A DNA stretch of 64,000 nt from Crotophaga sulcirostris. Its lineage: Eukaryota > Chordata > Aves > Cuculiformes > Crotophagidae. Below, one piece after another: positions 13,176 to 26,067 of the stretch. The notes beneath the pieces were generated by a model, which did not search any database, was not told where the DNA came from, and worked only from the letters and a program-made list of their open reading frames with translations. Made by a program: the position numbers and the translations under genes. The DNA lies in contig VYZB01000218.1 of assembly GCA_013397455.1 (NCBI GenBank), positions 973,278-1,037,277 on the forward strand, written 5' to 3'. Position 1 is the stretch's first letter. The number at the start of each line of letters is the position of its first letter.

Positions 13176-14077
13176 TACACTAAAATAAAAAGTATCAAAC
13201 ACATTTTAAATGAGATCATATTTCATTTATGTTGTATGCATAATTCCAAAGACCTTGTAAAATTTGTGGATTTATTACTTACCAATGAGGAAAAAAAAAT
13301 CCCAACTATTCTGTATAAAGATTGCACTATCAAGTTGCTATAGCATTGAGTGCCATTGATTTTTACCTCATGATGAATGTTTATTTTGCTGTGAATATGG
13401 AATATCAAAGTTTTATAGAGCAAACAAACCTCATGGAAGAATATCAAAATTAAAAAACAGAAGGCTATTTGTATAGTAAATGTGTATTACTTTAAAACAG
13501 TCAAGATATTTCTAAGATGCAACAATTTAATTTTAGAAATAGGTTTGAAGTGCAGATAGCTGCGAAATCCTTTATTTAAACCAATCATACTTCAGAGCTG
13601 TGAAAAAAACAGCTACAGAAATCCAGATTGAGAACTTGGCTAAGAACAAGAACTAAGTGATATGCAAAGCCAGAAAGGATAATTTGTGTAATAGAAGATA
13701 AGGAAAGAAAACCAACCCCCGAACATAAGTTATTGGAAGTCTGCTATTAAGAACTGATAACTGGAAAAGGAAGACGCTTATTTATCAGTTGGCTTGTCTC
13801 CTCAGGAAAAAAAATTACACAAACTTATAAAATTTGCATGTGAACACTTTAAGATTATTCAGATATTCTTCACTATTTTTAGCCACAGGATTTAAATTAT
13901 TGATATAATTTGCAATATTTAATTCGTTTTGTGCAGTATTTGCATAAATTAAATGGATGAAGTCTGTCTGAGAAAGCTCTGGTTTTCTCCCATTCTGTTT
14001 GTAGGGCTTTGTCCTGGGTATTTGTTGTAGCAAATGACCTGAAAGAGAGCATCCACTGACAGAGAGGGAAAAATCTT

Positions 14078-14134
14078 CTCCCTTCCCTTTTCCCTTCCCT
14101 TCCATTTTCCCATTCCCTTCCCCTTCCCCTTTCC
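14078..14134 (+). repeat. Polypyrimidine (CCCTT)n tract with mirror symmetry
   Basis: About 57 bases made almost wholly of C and T, built from TCCCTT and TTCCC units. Bases 14079-14100 form a perfect 22-base mirror repeat centred on TTTT. Mirror-symmetric polypurine-polypyrimidine tracts can form intramolecular triplex (H-DNA). On the other strand it produces long chance frames rich in Lys, Gly and Glu, which are not genes. Confidence 0.75.
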
Positions 14135-14362
14135 TGCATGGAGTGGGATGCAGCCAGTGCTCAATGAGGGGCACAGTTGCCACAGGTCCCAGTGCTTTGT
14201 CCCCAGCCCTGGCTCAGGTGGGCAGGGTGATGTCCACTGTCCTTGGCCTGCCAGTTGCAGATTGGTCCTGAAAACTGAGAGAGATGAGGTAATCAAAACA
14301 CGAACCTGAAAAAAAATACTCAGCAATGCATTGTCCTAAAGGGCAATCTGCATGAATCAAAT

Positions 14363-14425
14363 CGCAAAATCATACAATGGTTTGGGTTGGAAGGAGCCTT
14401 AAAAATCATCTCGTTATCTTTAGAT
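14363..14425 (-). mobile_element. CR1 LINE 3' tail fragment, reverse orientation
   Basis: The + strand shows AAAATCATACAATGGTTTGG then GTTGGAAGGAGCCTTAAAAATCATC. This is the reverse complement of a CR1 3' terminus (usual form: AATCATAGAATGG, then GGTTGGAAGGGACCT). About 60 bases survive, with scattered substitutions and no coding part. Confidence 0.82.
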
Positions 14426-17400
14426 CATGAGCACCATTTATGGTCCCTATATGCACATATACACTTTCTTCTTTCTTTTTTTTTAAATTTTGACTGTTTA
14501 ACGAATGAGGTACTCTAAGATGCCAAGGTCAGGGCACATGGGTGCTCTGCCAAAGTGATCTAAGCTGATTACAGCTGAAACAGAGACCAGTGAGAAATTT
14601 CCCAAAGGTGTAATGAAAACCATCTTTCTCAAAATATTTAAATCTGCTTGGAAAAAAGCATCAGAGGACTTGGCTGGAAAAATCCACAGGGGAGTGGATG
14701 CTTAAATGTCCCTCTGTATGACTGGGGGCTGTCACACAGCTGGGGACACTGCACCACTGTCCCAGGACAGGACTTGCTGGGCGGTGTTGGTCATGCAGCA
14801 GGTTTCAGGGCAGGAGGGTGCTGAAGTCTGAGGTTGGGGCTTCAGTGCTGCCAACACAGGGCAGGTGGGAGCATCTGTTTGTGCCCTGTTTTATCTCTCC
14901 AGAGGCAGATGTTTTGCAGAGAGCAAGAGAAAGCAGGAAAGGTGAATTTTCGGTATGTTGCCCCTGCTGTTTTCAGGTTTTTAAGGTTCTAAAATTTTAG
15001 CAAATATAGTCTTGCTTTACAATATTTTGCTTTGATGTGCCCATTAAACACTATTCCATGTTCTAGCTGAAATAGTCACATATTTCAACACTAGTTTTGC
15101 AGAGTGCTCAGCCTTGCATGCAGATAGCACAAGCAGAAATTAGTTGCCCTGTAACTGACAGATTTCTGGTCAGAGCAGATTATCCTTCAAATCTAGGTCA
15201 TTAACATGTATTCGTCTGATGTAAAACAGACTAATGTGCCATCTTCACTGATAAACTGACCAGCTTCTACTGTCACCGGAGACTGGCAGTAGAGCTGTCC
15301 AAGAGCGGTCAAGTCTCCAGACTTCACTGTCGTGAGAGGATTTAATATCTAGGCAGATGGTGTCCGTAGGACACACGCTGATCACTGGATCTGGATATTT
15401 TAAGGCATTGCTTTCATTTAAAACAAAGGGAAACCAAGACATTGTGTCAGGAATAGATCTGCTGTTATTTAGGAGCTACAACTCTGTCATAGCATTTATG
15501 ATGCTTTGCAAAACAGCAGTTCATCTGGTTGTCCCACCCTCCCCCAAAATTAAAATATTAATTACATTATATATAAAACATGAAGTTGAATAAGAAATTT
15601 ACATTAACTACATTTGCAAAACCAAGAGAAGGAAGCCTTGCTTTACTAAAGAAAAAGAAATTATTTTTTTGTCACCCTTACTGACAGTATAATATGTATT
15701 ATTAAAGTAATCCCTGAAAAATTTAGATTCCACTTAAAGATATTTCAAGCCAGGAAAATATTTTTGCTCCACAACATGTTTAAATTATGTTACTCTTTCA
15801 GTTGGATAATGTTCAATTCCTACTCGAAGAGGGTGAAGCCACATTAACTACCATTTCATTATTGTATTAACAACAGTTCACTTGCTGTTCTTACAGAATA
15901 AGTAAGTAAATCACTCATGCTTCAGAGATTCTTCTGCTGTTTATTGGAGATAGGCAGTATTATTAAACACAGTTTTCTAAAACAAATCTAAATTTGTCCA
16001 CTGGAAACCCTTACTGAAGACAACAATGACCAGTTTCTCTTCCATTAAGTAAAATGTCAGTGCTATTTACAATAGAAAGTGTGTTTTACTTAGATTTTAT
16101 AAGGTATAAGTATCAGTGAGCAGGAAAATTGGTGTTAAAGAGAGGTAGAAAAGGGTTGAACATTGTCACATACAGAATGGTGTGAGCAGCATTACACAGT
16201 AGGATTGGTCAGAAGCCATTTATGTTTTTGATGAAACATCTTGATGAATGTAATATTTAGGAAAAACAATACTTAGGCCAAATTCTGGGAAGTGTTTGAT
16301 CTCTGCTTTGGGCAGGATTGAAGTAAGTGACAATTTTACTTCACCTTGTGCTCACCTGAAGCCTGGATTAAGGAGGAGTGAGAAGGGGATATGGCATAGG
16401 TGAGCTGAGATTCAGAGCTCTTCAAGGTGGAACAAACTAGAGAAGTCTGTTAGTAGCTTCTTTACTACCATATGCCGTGAAAGCTTGCTCCATCTTCCCT
16501 TTTAGACCCATCTAAGGAACTGGAGCACATAGGTTTGCTATGTAAGAGTCATCTCTTTCTATATTTTAGCCTCGAGGCAGAACTATATGAAAATAAAATC
16601 ATGACACAAAGTACTAAAGACTAGGGAAAATGCAGGACATTTCAACACAGGTTCCTTCTCCCAGCGTATTATCAAGAGGTGGAAGATCTGAATTCTCATA
16701 GGACATATCATATTTGGTGAGAAGGTGTCTTCTACGATCCTTTCTTCAACAGTGTCAGACATGGCTATTGAGACATATGTATTAAAAAACTCCAAGACAA
16801 ACCTAGAAGGATTTTTCTGTCTTCTGAAAATAAACAACTGAGGAAGCGGTTTTGCATTAACTAGATTGTACTTTCAATAGCTGCACATGGACTTAAGAAT
16901 CTGTGCCATTGTGCTATTTACATCATCTGAAATGTTCCCAAACAAAAATTTGTACACGTAAATGAAAGATAACTGCCTTTAAAAAAATAAATTCTCCCTT
17001 TCTCCCTCACAGTGTTGTTGTATCTTATCCTATTTCTTGCATTGAAAAAAACCCTGACCACCACCATCCCCCCTAAAAAAGCCCTCTACTCATTTTCCTT
17101 CCATTTATTAATTTTCACCATGATTTTAATATCTCTGTGATGTTCTCCCCCAAATACAGTTTTTCTAAGATGGAGAGATCTCATCTCCTTTGTTTCTCCT
17201 TATGCAGAAAAATTCTTTTAACATCCTCTTTCTAATTTATCTAATTTTGCTATGTCTTTACAGAGTTTGGGTGACCAGAAATGCATCTTGTGTTCAAAAA
17301 CTGATGACACAGTGAGTGGATAAAGTGGCAGAATGATTTTTTCTATTTCATTTATCCATTGCCTGACTATTGCTTAGCAGAGGACTAATGTTGTCACAAT

Positions 17401-20400
17401 AATCTATGTGGTAATTCCCCAAACTCCCACCCAGGAAGAACCAATTTTGAGCACATTACTGTCTATGTGTAATTAGGGTTATCTTTTTGTAATGTGCTTT
17501 AACTTACACTTATCTACCCTATATTTCTTTTACTGTCGTTTTGTTATTTAGACACTCAACATTTAGAAATCCTCCAGGAAAGCCTGGTTTGGATATGTTG
17601 TCTTTGAACATCCTGTTTCACCTGCATATCTTCCCTTGGGAACCTTTTTCACAGCTCATTTATAAATCTCTTCCTTATTATTGGTCCTCGTAGATTCTTG
17701 GGGATCCCCTCCAGCAAATCCCTCAGTTATGATATCAGTCTTTAACTCCTATACTCCATTACTGCATTTTAATCAGTTAAACTATGAAAGAACCTTTCCT
17801 CTAGTCTCCTGAAAATTCAGCTTTGTAAGAACCTTCTGTGGGGAACCAAAGAGGATTTGAAAGTCCAAACATGCTTCTCAGCTAAACTGCCTTCATCCAC
17901 ATACTCAATGACTCCTGAGAAGTGAAACTATGCGAGCACGACTGCCTTTGCAGAACCACACAGTGAATTATGTAAATTACTGATAGGTGGGAGGTGTCTC
18001 AAAATCATAAAGGTGATTTAAGAATTAAGTCTCCAAAGCTTTTTTGGTGTCTAATCCCTATTGATTCTTTTTTTTTTGTTCAAGTCTAAATTTATTGTGG
18101 ATTTCTAACTTAGTGCTTATGAACGCCAAAAGGAAAATTTCTCTGATGGTCTCTACCTTATACCTAAAATTAATCTCATATGTCCTTGAAATATAATTAA
18201 ACCAGATAGTCTTTTAAATCGTTTGCCCACCATATGTTTCAAAAAGAGTAGCAAAATTAAATGAATAAATCATGTAAGAGAGTAAATTAAATACACTGTT
18301 TGAAGCCAGCCTCTCTCTCATTTTCCCCATTATTAAAACTGAGTCAATGGTGACAATAAGCATTTAAAAGTGATCAGGACAAAGCACTTCAGAATGCTTT
18401 GTATGGAAAGCTGTGCATGCCAGGCGGTGAATGGACGAGGTTTCCTAAAGTGTTTTTCCCGTTCCTGATTGCTTTGACATGAAGTTGGTAGTATGAATTC
18501 CATTCTAGACCTGATGGAGTAGGTATGAAAGCTTAATAAAGATGGAAGATGAAGAAAGAAAACCTTCTCAGAAATATAACACCCCTGATTTACACGTTGC
18601 CTACTGTAAAGCTAAGTCAAGAAAATCTAACGCCATTACTTTGTAAAGCACGGAAAATTACTAAATTCATAAAGGGAAATAAAAAAAAATGAGAGAATTG
18701 TGATTCTTGTTTGATTAAAACTGTTTAAAGCCAACATCTAAGTATATCCATTATGACACTATAAGATAATATACATATACCAATGCTGTTGAAAAATCAT
18801 CTATAGAAAGCAATTGTCCAAACTTAAGGAAATCTCATTAGTTTTCAAAAGATAATTCTTCTAAAACACTCAGAAGTACGTACATCTGAAAGGAAACAAG
18901 CAAAAAATCACTTTCATCTTGGTATTTATTTATTTTCTGTTTCTCATCCTAGTTTGTGACCCTTTTTTCTTTGTCTTTATCAAGGACAGATTGAGTTATG
19001 ACTAAATATTATGCAGGACTAACTTCACATTCCTTTAGAAGGATTAAGTCTATGACTTCAATGGCAGCTGATTCTGCCACTCCAGTTGATGACCAGTGAT
19101 TTCTAGCTGCTCTTTGATTTTTGTTTTAAAGTCTGTAAACACATAAATAGCCTGGGATTTAAACAGGTGAGATCCTGTCTGTCTTAAAATGAGCAAATTT
19201 TATGTGTAATTTGATTAAAATAATAATAAAGATGTTTGCAAAGTCATTTGGACTGTTTTACCAGTGACTAACCTGGTGAACAGCACAAATTGAAGACTGT
19301 CTTTGGATGAGTCTCCACAGTAGGGTACGTCAGATGGCATGAACTGAATATGACCTTGAGAATGAAACGTCACTCTGCAACCCTACCAGAAGATATCCTA
19401 GGTAGGTTGCCCAATAGCTCGCCAAGCCTCTTGTTTAGAGGAAGACATATCCACTATGTTAAGTGAAGGCACTTGAGGTCAGTTCTTCACCTCATATTTC
19501 AAAACACGAAAAAAAGGATTCTCTTTGTCAAAGGATTTAAATTTGGTTTTCTTTCTCTGTGACTATTCCCCAAAATCCTTTATATGTAACAGAACGTTGG
19601 ACAATTATCTGAAATGTCAAAATGTATCTTTGCCATGAGACTATTATGTTTCAGAGGCAGTTTTTAAACTAAATCTGTAACTCATATTGGAAATTTTATT
19701 GTTCCTGAAGCCAGTTGTCACCACATGGCTCATGAATACAGTGTGTGGTGTTTGTACCTAGTGGAGCAGGTTGTTCTGGGAGAAGGCTTGTTGGCCTTGT
19801 CCACGTCAGAGTGAATTAACTCATAGGGAGCCAGACTACCAAATTCCAGTGCTTGGGCTGACTCCCAGATCCCTTTCCTTCAGCAGCACGGAAGAAGTCT
19901 TTCTGTCCCTGCTGTTTCACTTCAGGTGGAACCAGTTTAAGGGCTCAGGGGTCCAACAGGACTCAAGTCCAACTCTGTAGAAAAGTATCTTCCCAGCACA
20001 GATGTGTGGGTCTTGATCTCTGTGGGTTTTTGTTGTTAATTTTTAACACTATTGGCCAATTTTATCAGAAAGGGCAGAGACCTCATGACTCTGAGGTCTT
20101 TCAGATGATATCTGGTCAGGTGGGAGAGCTCTGATGGGATCAGGTCTTGTCTGTGAGATTGCAGATGTTGGCAGTGCTCAGAGGGCAGACAGATGCCAGA
20201 CTGCAAAGTCCCTTCGGCTCCTCACAGATTTTATTGCTGAAAGTCACATAGTGGTTATGGAGCTGTGGCGCCTCTGGGGCTACAGGTGAGGTTGTAAGGA
20301 CTATAGCTTTGCATGCTTACAGTGGCACTTAGATGATTGCAACAGCTGCAGCTTAGGTGTCTCTAGTGCTAAGTTTTTGGAAAACTATCAAACATAGAAA

Positions 20401-22313
20401 CAAGTTGCAGAGTAGAAACGTGATGCTATTCTTTTAATTAATTATTTTGATTAATTATTTAGTCTTTGAAAAAAGCTTTTATGGTAAAGGTTTTTAAAAA
20501 ATATATGTAAACACGCACTTTTTTTGCTACCAGCAAACAGCTTCCTTGTTGGGAGAACAGGTAATAAACAGATCCAGAGATTTACGGGGGAGAAGGAGGT
20601 TCAAATCTGCTCAAGCAGAGAAGAAAACTGAGCCTGTGTTCCTCATACCCCAGGCAAATGCTATACCTCTTACATCGAGGGTAAAACAACCTCTACTGTA
20701 GACCTAAATCAAAAACTAGCATAGGAACTGAACACTCTTCCCTCTGGGTTTTGGGAGAAAGAAGTGGCACAGTGAAATGTCTGTGGGGAAAAGCAGGGCT
20801 TTGACTCCCCTTGGGAAACTGGTGGCTCCTTACAGCTAAATGTTGGCCACTGAAGGCTAAAAGAGTTTAATTTAACTAACCCATTCCCTAATGTCATATG
20901 GCTTCTCAGACCAGCTACAACTAAATAAGCTCAAAAGCAGAGCTGTGACATTGAAAACGAGCTGCTCAGCCCCACACAACAAAGCTGTGATTGAGCAGGG
21001 CACATTGGAAATTGGGACTCTCTAAATTCTGTGTTGAGCTCAGTACATTTTCTTTCCTCCCATAGATCCTGTATGAGTAACAGAAATTAAATTTTTAAAA
21101 AATGAATGAAGTACATATGGCAACACAGCTGCTGAAAATCTGTTGCTCTTTTTAATCACCTCTCATGCCCTGGGCATGCATTATATCCTTCAAAGTCAAT
21201 AAAAGGGAAAGTGCTGCAAGGAAGGCAACTCACTGCACCATTGCGGGACTTTGTGGTATTATTAAGTCACTCAAGAGAAGCCCTCCCTATAAGACTATCC
21301 AGAACTCAGGTCTCAGTGGGTTTATCTCTAAACTACTTTATGTATTTATAATCACTAGGACAAGCAGAATTCCAGCGTTTTCACAGAGGGACTGCAAACT
21401 GTTAATAAATAAAATTGAAAAAGGAGAGGACGATGCTTTTTTTTCTAAATGATGGTGAACTTTTGAAATGAAAGGGATATAAAACCTCAATAAATGTTCA
21501 GACAACCTTGCAATACAGCAATTATCCAGCTGCTCACAGGTACACTGTAGAACAGTCCTCAGGCTGAAGTGACAGGGGCTCCGAAGCACTGTTTATTGCT
21601 TACCTTCTTTCCATAAACATTCAATGTCATAAGCAGTCAGAGTGACAATTTCTCATTTGGCAGCCTTGGATCACACTACTGGTTATTCTTGTTTGTGCAT
21701 CAGCTCCAAGGTAAGGAGAACAAGTCTGGTGATATATTCAATTCCAATGCTGGAGCTCCGGAGACAGAAAAATGCAATTATTGAAATAGGTGCTTCTGTG
21801 AAGAAGCAGTAATTTACATCCTGAATAGGTGTAAATTATCCTCCCTCCCCACCCCCAAGTTCAACAAATGTACTCTTTATTTCAATACCTTGCTGCTATG
21901 ACTTTTTTCTTGCAGACTCTGATTGTCTGTTAAGATCAGGAGGCTGTGGGTTAGTGAGAGAGATGAGGGATCCCTGTGAATCAGTGAGCTCCTTGCAAGT
22001 CCAAGAAGATGCAACTTTAATTTCACAATTAAGTATTTGTTGGTCAAAGAGAAGATCTTTAACTAGGGCAAGCTGCTGAACCTACAATTCATCCCTGCTG
22101 TAAAGAAAAGGAGTAGAGCTGCTTGTTTGTTGGTTTTGAATTCTTCATGGAGAGCTGCCAATAGCTGTTAACTTCTATATTATTGTGCTATTAGACAGGA
22201 GAAATGGTAGTGAGAATTTACCAGCACAATCACAAACCTTTCATCACATAGATATCATGAGATAAAGTTCAGTGGTAGTTACTCACCTCTCCAAAAACAA
22301 TTACCCACTCAGA

Positions 22314-22384
22314 TGAGAGAGACAGAGAGAGAGAGAGACAGAGAGAAAGAGAGACACAGAGAGGGAGACAGAGAGAAAGAGAAT
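22314..22384 (+). repeat. (GA)n polypurine tract
   Basis: About 70 bases of GA dinucleotides with regular ACAGA and AAAGA interruptions, almost pure purine on the + strand. It lies roughly 620 bases upstream of the GLRA2 terminal exon. Such tracts are hypervariable and can adopt triplex structure. Confidence 0.8.
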
Positions 22385-23007
22385 TGATTTCTGCAAGACA
22401 GTGCTATATTAGCTCACGCTATTGCACCTAATTCCTGGTTACCACTAAATCCAAGTGCTCAGTGCACTTTGAAGTATTGATTGTCAGAGTGTTCCTGTGA
22501 GCAAGGAAGGATCATGATCTGTAGTTGTTTGATAGATCAACAGCAGAGGTGCAAAGCTGTAGTTAGGTTGAGCCAGGGAAACACATTGCTGTGAACTTGG
22601 ACCCCTGGATCTCTGGGTCATTCAATTCATCCTGGCTGGAGAAGACTCTGCTGTCAACATGACTATGTTTCCTCCCCACAGCAAGCCCAGGGAGAGTGAT
22701 GAGAAACCTGTGGAGTCAGATATCTTCCTGATGGAGCTGGGATACCATTTCCTTCTCAGGGCACTTGATTTAGTCATAGCTAGAAAAATTAAAGCTCTGA
22801 TTCACAAACACTGGCAGTCACCTAAGTTACATGTATTTTTATGTTAGTTTTAATTGCTTGCTTGTCTTTGAAACCTGGACTTCATGTCATAGCTTAACCA
22901 GATAATTTGCTTAGGCACTTTGGAGGGGTGCACCTCAGCTACTCAAGTATATAACATGCTCAATACACAAGTGACTATGTGTCTTATTTGTCTTCTTTAT
23001 CCCCCAG

Positions 23008-23286
23008 GAAGATGAAGTTGCTCGTGACAGTCGATTCAATTTCAGTGGCTATGGCATGGGTCACTGCCTCCAAGTCAAAGATGGCACAGCAGTCAAGGCC
23101 ACTCCACCCAACCCACCTCCGGCACCACCAAAGGATTCAGAATCCATCAAAAAGAAGTTTGTTGATCGTGCAAAAAGGATTGATACAATATCCCGTGCTG
23201 CGTTCCCACTCGCCTTCCTCATTTTCAACATCTTTTACTGGATTACATACAAAATTATACGGCATGAGGACATTCACAAGAAATAG
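23008..23286 (+). CDS. GLRA2: Glycine receptor subunit alpha-2, terminal coding exon
   Basis: This is the last coding exon of a Cys-loop, glycine-gated chloride channel subunit of the synaptic or extrasynaptic membrane. The exon opens after CCCCCAG with a whole codon (phase 0) and encodes 92 residues to the TAG at 23284-23286. Residues 1-16 ([16 protein letters not shown]) and 17-26 ([10 protein letters not shown]) belong to the M3-M4 cytoplasmic loop. A proline-rich run ([10 protein letters not shown]) lies at about 33-42 and a basic stretch ([10 protein letters not shown]) at about 48-57. The M4 helix spans about 64-84, and the tail is RHEDIHKK. The [15 protein letters not shown] block, the [21 protein letters not shown] helix start and the HKK ending fit alpha-2. 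As I recall them, alpha-1, alpha-3 and alpha-4 differ in the loop and tail. Position beside FANCB also fits GLRA2. The ligand-binding domain and M1-M3 are outside the window. Confidence 0.95.
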   Translation, partial: EDEVARDSRFNFSGYGMGHCLQVKDGTAVKATPPNPPPAPPKDSESIKKKFVDRAKRIDTISRAAFPLAFLIFNIFYWITYKIIRHEDIHKK

Positions 23287-23333
23287 GCAACTCTGGTTCA
23301 CCAGGACTTCTTCGCCAAAGTGATCCACTTGTA

Positions 23334-23339
23334 AATAAA
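23334..23339 (+). other. GLRA2: Candidate proximal poly(A) signal (AATAAA)
   Basis: A canonical AATAAA lies 48 bases after the GLRA2 stop codon. Usage is unknown. If used, the 3' UTR would be about 65-70 bases instead of about 1.2 kb. Confidence 0.4.
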
Positions 23340-24487
23340 CAGTGAAATGTCTTTCTCTCATTTGGACTAAGGGTTTCTTTTTTTCCCCAGGACACAGAAG
23401 AAAAAGTGGACAAAGAGGAAAAGAAGTATAGAAGGAAAAGTGATTGCATGAAAAAATATGCTGTGAGACCAATCAATGAAGGTTCCCCTTACGTACTCTC
23501 AGTGTTTTTCTTCCAGATTCAGCTTTGATCAGACATCTGTAAATGGGGCCAAATTTTATCCAGCTTTATCACCAAGATATTATCTTTCAAAACAAGAGAG
23601 TATCAGAAAGCAAACAATCCTCCTGGAATATCTACCCAGAGACTATGGTGGCTACAGTACAGTGAGTTATAAGAGGACCAAACTTTTTCAGGATAATGTT
23701 GCCTTTCTATTTGAAACAAGTCTACTGAGCTACATTCCGTGACCATGTCTGTAGTTAGTGGTTTCACCAAGGAGTCGTTTTGTGGGTGTAAATTATTTCT
23801 ACTGATAAGGGAGAGAAAAAAAAAAAAAAAAGGTTTATACTTTACTATCCTTGTGGGTGTGCATTTTAATATTATCTTGCTTTATTAGAATTGTAATTTT
23901 GGGGTTGAACTTGTGTGTTGTGTGGTTTATTTGATAGTTGACACTCCAAAACCAGTGAAACTGCCCGGTTTATTTTTGTTGGAAGACAGTGCACTTATTT
24001 CATTTTATTTCTGCTGATTTTACATGCAACTTGAGGTGCCAAACTGTATTTTACCTATTGTGCTACCCTGTACCACACTACTTAGTAAGAACTTGTTTCC
24101 TCAAAGGTGTAGCTCAGTTTAGCATTGAGTTTCTATTACTGCTCTCATTGTAGCTGCAATCAATAGCTCTATAGGTAAACACAACTTGTTTACAGACCTC
24201 TAATTTATATCTTTACTCAAAGTGGCTATCATTTTAAATATCATTACTTAACCTAAGAATTTTAAAACTGTACTGTGATTTTCAGAACCTGTTACCTTTT
24301 GGTGCCAGATCTGCGTTATTCAAATCCTTCCTACATGTTTTAAAGTAGAAAATTTAAAAGAAAAAAAAAGATGGTATTTTTGCTTACACAGAAGAAGACA
24401 AACTGTAACATAAGATGAATCAAACATTAAAATTTTACACTTGCTGTAAAAGGGTTTATTAAAAAAAAAAGATATTTGTTCAATTTC

Positions 24488-24493
24488 AATAAA
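24488..24493 (+). other. GLRA2: Likely distal poly(A) signal (AATAAA)
   Basis: A canonical AATAAA in TTTCAATAAAGC, followed by GTGGTACCAA and then T-rich sequence. It is the best candidate for the main end of GLRA2 transcripts. Confidence 0.7.
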
Positions 24494-25189
24494 GCTAAAT
24501 GTGGTACCAATATTTCTTCACTCTTTTCTTCATTTGCAGCAGCGAGGCTGTTCATGCCAGGGCCCAGCTCTTCCTCAGCTCTGTCAGCAGAAAGAGGATG
24601 AAAAGCAACCTTCTGCTGACCTGGCTTGGCACACTAAATTTTTGCTATTTACCCTGCAGCAAAGGGGCTGTTGCAGTCCCTGGGAGTATGTCAAGGACTG
24701 TGTCAGAAATGTGGGTAGGATATGACAGGAGCGTTTGCAGAACAGTTGCATTTGTGAGGCCAGGCCTGCGGGAGGAGACACGCCACCCCCTGCTCACAGC
24801 ATCCACGCAGGACAAGCAGCACACCTCAGCTTCACATGGGCTGTACCCAGCGTGAGGATATCCTCACCTCTCTCCTGATTTTCTTGTAGCTTTGCCAATT
24901 TGGTGAGCTGATGGACATGCTGAGATGGCCTACATCAGGGACCTTTTGTAGACATCCTAATGATCAGTAATTTAAAAGCGAAGTAAATTGCATCCAGTTC
25001 ACTGACTTTCCCTTGGGCAAAAGCCACACCCTGCGGATTCCCAGCATACATGTTTTGTCACTCTCCCTTAGTGAGACCTGGTGTGGAGATATAGTCTGCC
25101 TACAACATTTCTCACTCCGATGTGACTCCTGGATAAGTTTCTGCTGAGGTGTTATGGATATAGGCACCACAGCCTGGCCAACCCTGTAC

Positions 25190-25247
25190 TGTGTGTGTGT
25201 CTGTGTCTGTGTGTGTGTGTCTGTGTATGCACATACATGTGTGTGTC
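25190..25247 (+). repeat. (GT)n microsatellite with CTGT interruptions
   Basis: About 58 bases of GT dinucleotides, interrupted by CTGT and ending in ATGCACATACATGTGTGTGT. The alternating pattern could form Z-DNA. The reverse strand gives a Thr/His/Gln-rich chance frame. Confidence 0.8.
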
Positions 25248-26067
25248 CATGCCCCTGTCCCTCCCAGCGTGGCTGCCTATAACTGTAACTACCAGGCTTT
25301 GTTGCTCTCCCAGGACTGGGGAGGGAATCTGGAGGTATTGAAAAAAGTCTGATCCCCAACCTGTTAAATAAATTAATGGTAAAAAGTCAATTCTGCATTT
25401 TATCTCACCATACCCTCCACAACTCTGTGGACTCTCCTGTCACTTACACCTATGATGGAATTGGCTACAGTCATCTTCATCTCTTTGAGACTGTGTATCC
25501 AGACTTGACTGGCAGTCCCAGAAGGGGGAACCAATAAGAACTCAAGACAAATGTCTAAATTATTTTACTTTCCAAAAGAAGCTTTTAATTCAAATTAGGT
25601 ATCGTAATATTTGTAGTTTTTTTATCCTGTAAAATTTATTTTTATTCCTTTTTAAAGTGGAACAGTGTTTGATTAATGGTTAGTTTAATAGAGGGAAACC
25701 CCAGCTCAATTCTAGTCCTGTGAGCTCTGGTAGGGTGAGGATATCCAGCTATAAGTTAAGTTTGTACGGTAGATAAACATTCAGAGCTCACTTTTACCAG
25801 CCCCTCGTTCCAGAAACTCTGCTTTAAATGAGGGTGTAATGCCAGGATTAGTGTTAATCCTCAGCACCCAGATGTGTTGCTAATGAATGTCAGAGCCTAT
25901 TGCATATAGCTCCCCTGTATGACTGCAGACTGCTGCAATAGGAGTGCAAAACTGTTCTCATCATGGATGCCTGTACATCCATTTTTGTGGTGAACCTCAT
26001 GTGCCTCCAGCATCCGTATCACAAATTCACCCACATGCTTTGCAGTGCTTGGATATGAACATTGACT

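Larger units (their letters stand above)
1..23007 (+). other. GLRA2: GLRA2 last intron (partial, 3' portion)
   Basis: Everything left of the GLRA2 terminal exon is read as the 3' part of its preceding intron. The 3' splice site is a long pyrimidine run ending in CCCCCAG at 23001-23007. I looked for the preceding exon, which in this family encodes the M2 and M3 helices, and did not see it, so it should lie beyond the left edge. The intron holds CR1 pieces at 913-1278, 3648-3718, 14363-14425 and possibly 8724-8780, plus simple repeats listed separately. The remaining stretches are unremarkable AT-rich DNA with only short chance reading frames. That this is one continuous intron is inferred from the terminal exon and the gene's usual architecture. 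Confidence 0.7.
23287..24508 (+). other. GLRA2: GLRA2 3' UTR
   Basis: Non-coding tail following the GLRA2 stop. Its end is set by the AATAAA at 24488-24493, with a CA cleavage candidate near 24507-24508 close to GT-rich and T-rich sequence. The UTR is AT-rich and contains a 16-base A tract at 23816-23831 and an ATTAAA near 24426. An AATAAA only 48 bases after the stop (23334-23339) could give a much shorter alternative transcript. An 88-codon frame at 23476-23742 has no recognisable homology and is taken as chance. Confidence 0.75.

Noticed and set aside
13815..14326. Lys/Gly/Glu-rich - strand frames as basic proteins
   Set aside because: They are translations of the polypyrimidine repeat.
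22659..22847. 62-codon frame just upstream of the GLRA2 exon as an alternative exon
   Set aside because: The peptide does not resemble glycine receptor sequence, and no convincing acceptor and donor pair was found.
23476..23742. 88-codon frame after the GLRA2 stop
   Set aside because: Lies within the 3' UTR, has no homology I recognise and no reason to be translated.
24964..25359. 131-codon - strand frame with a Thr/His/Gln-rich stretch
   Set aside because: Driven by the GT microsatellite at 25190-25247.
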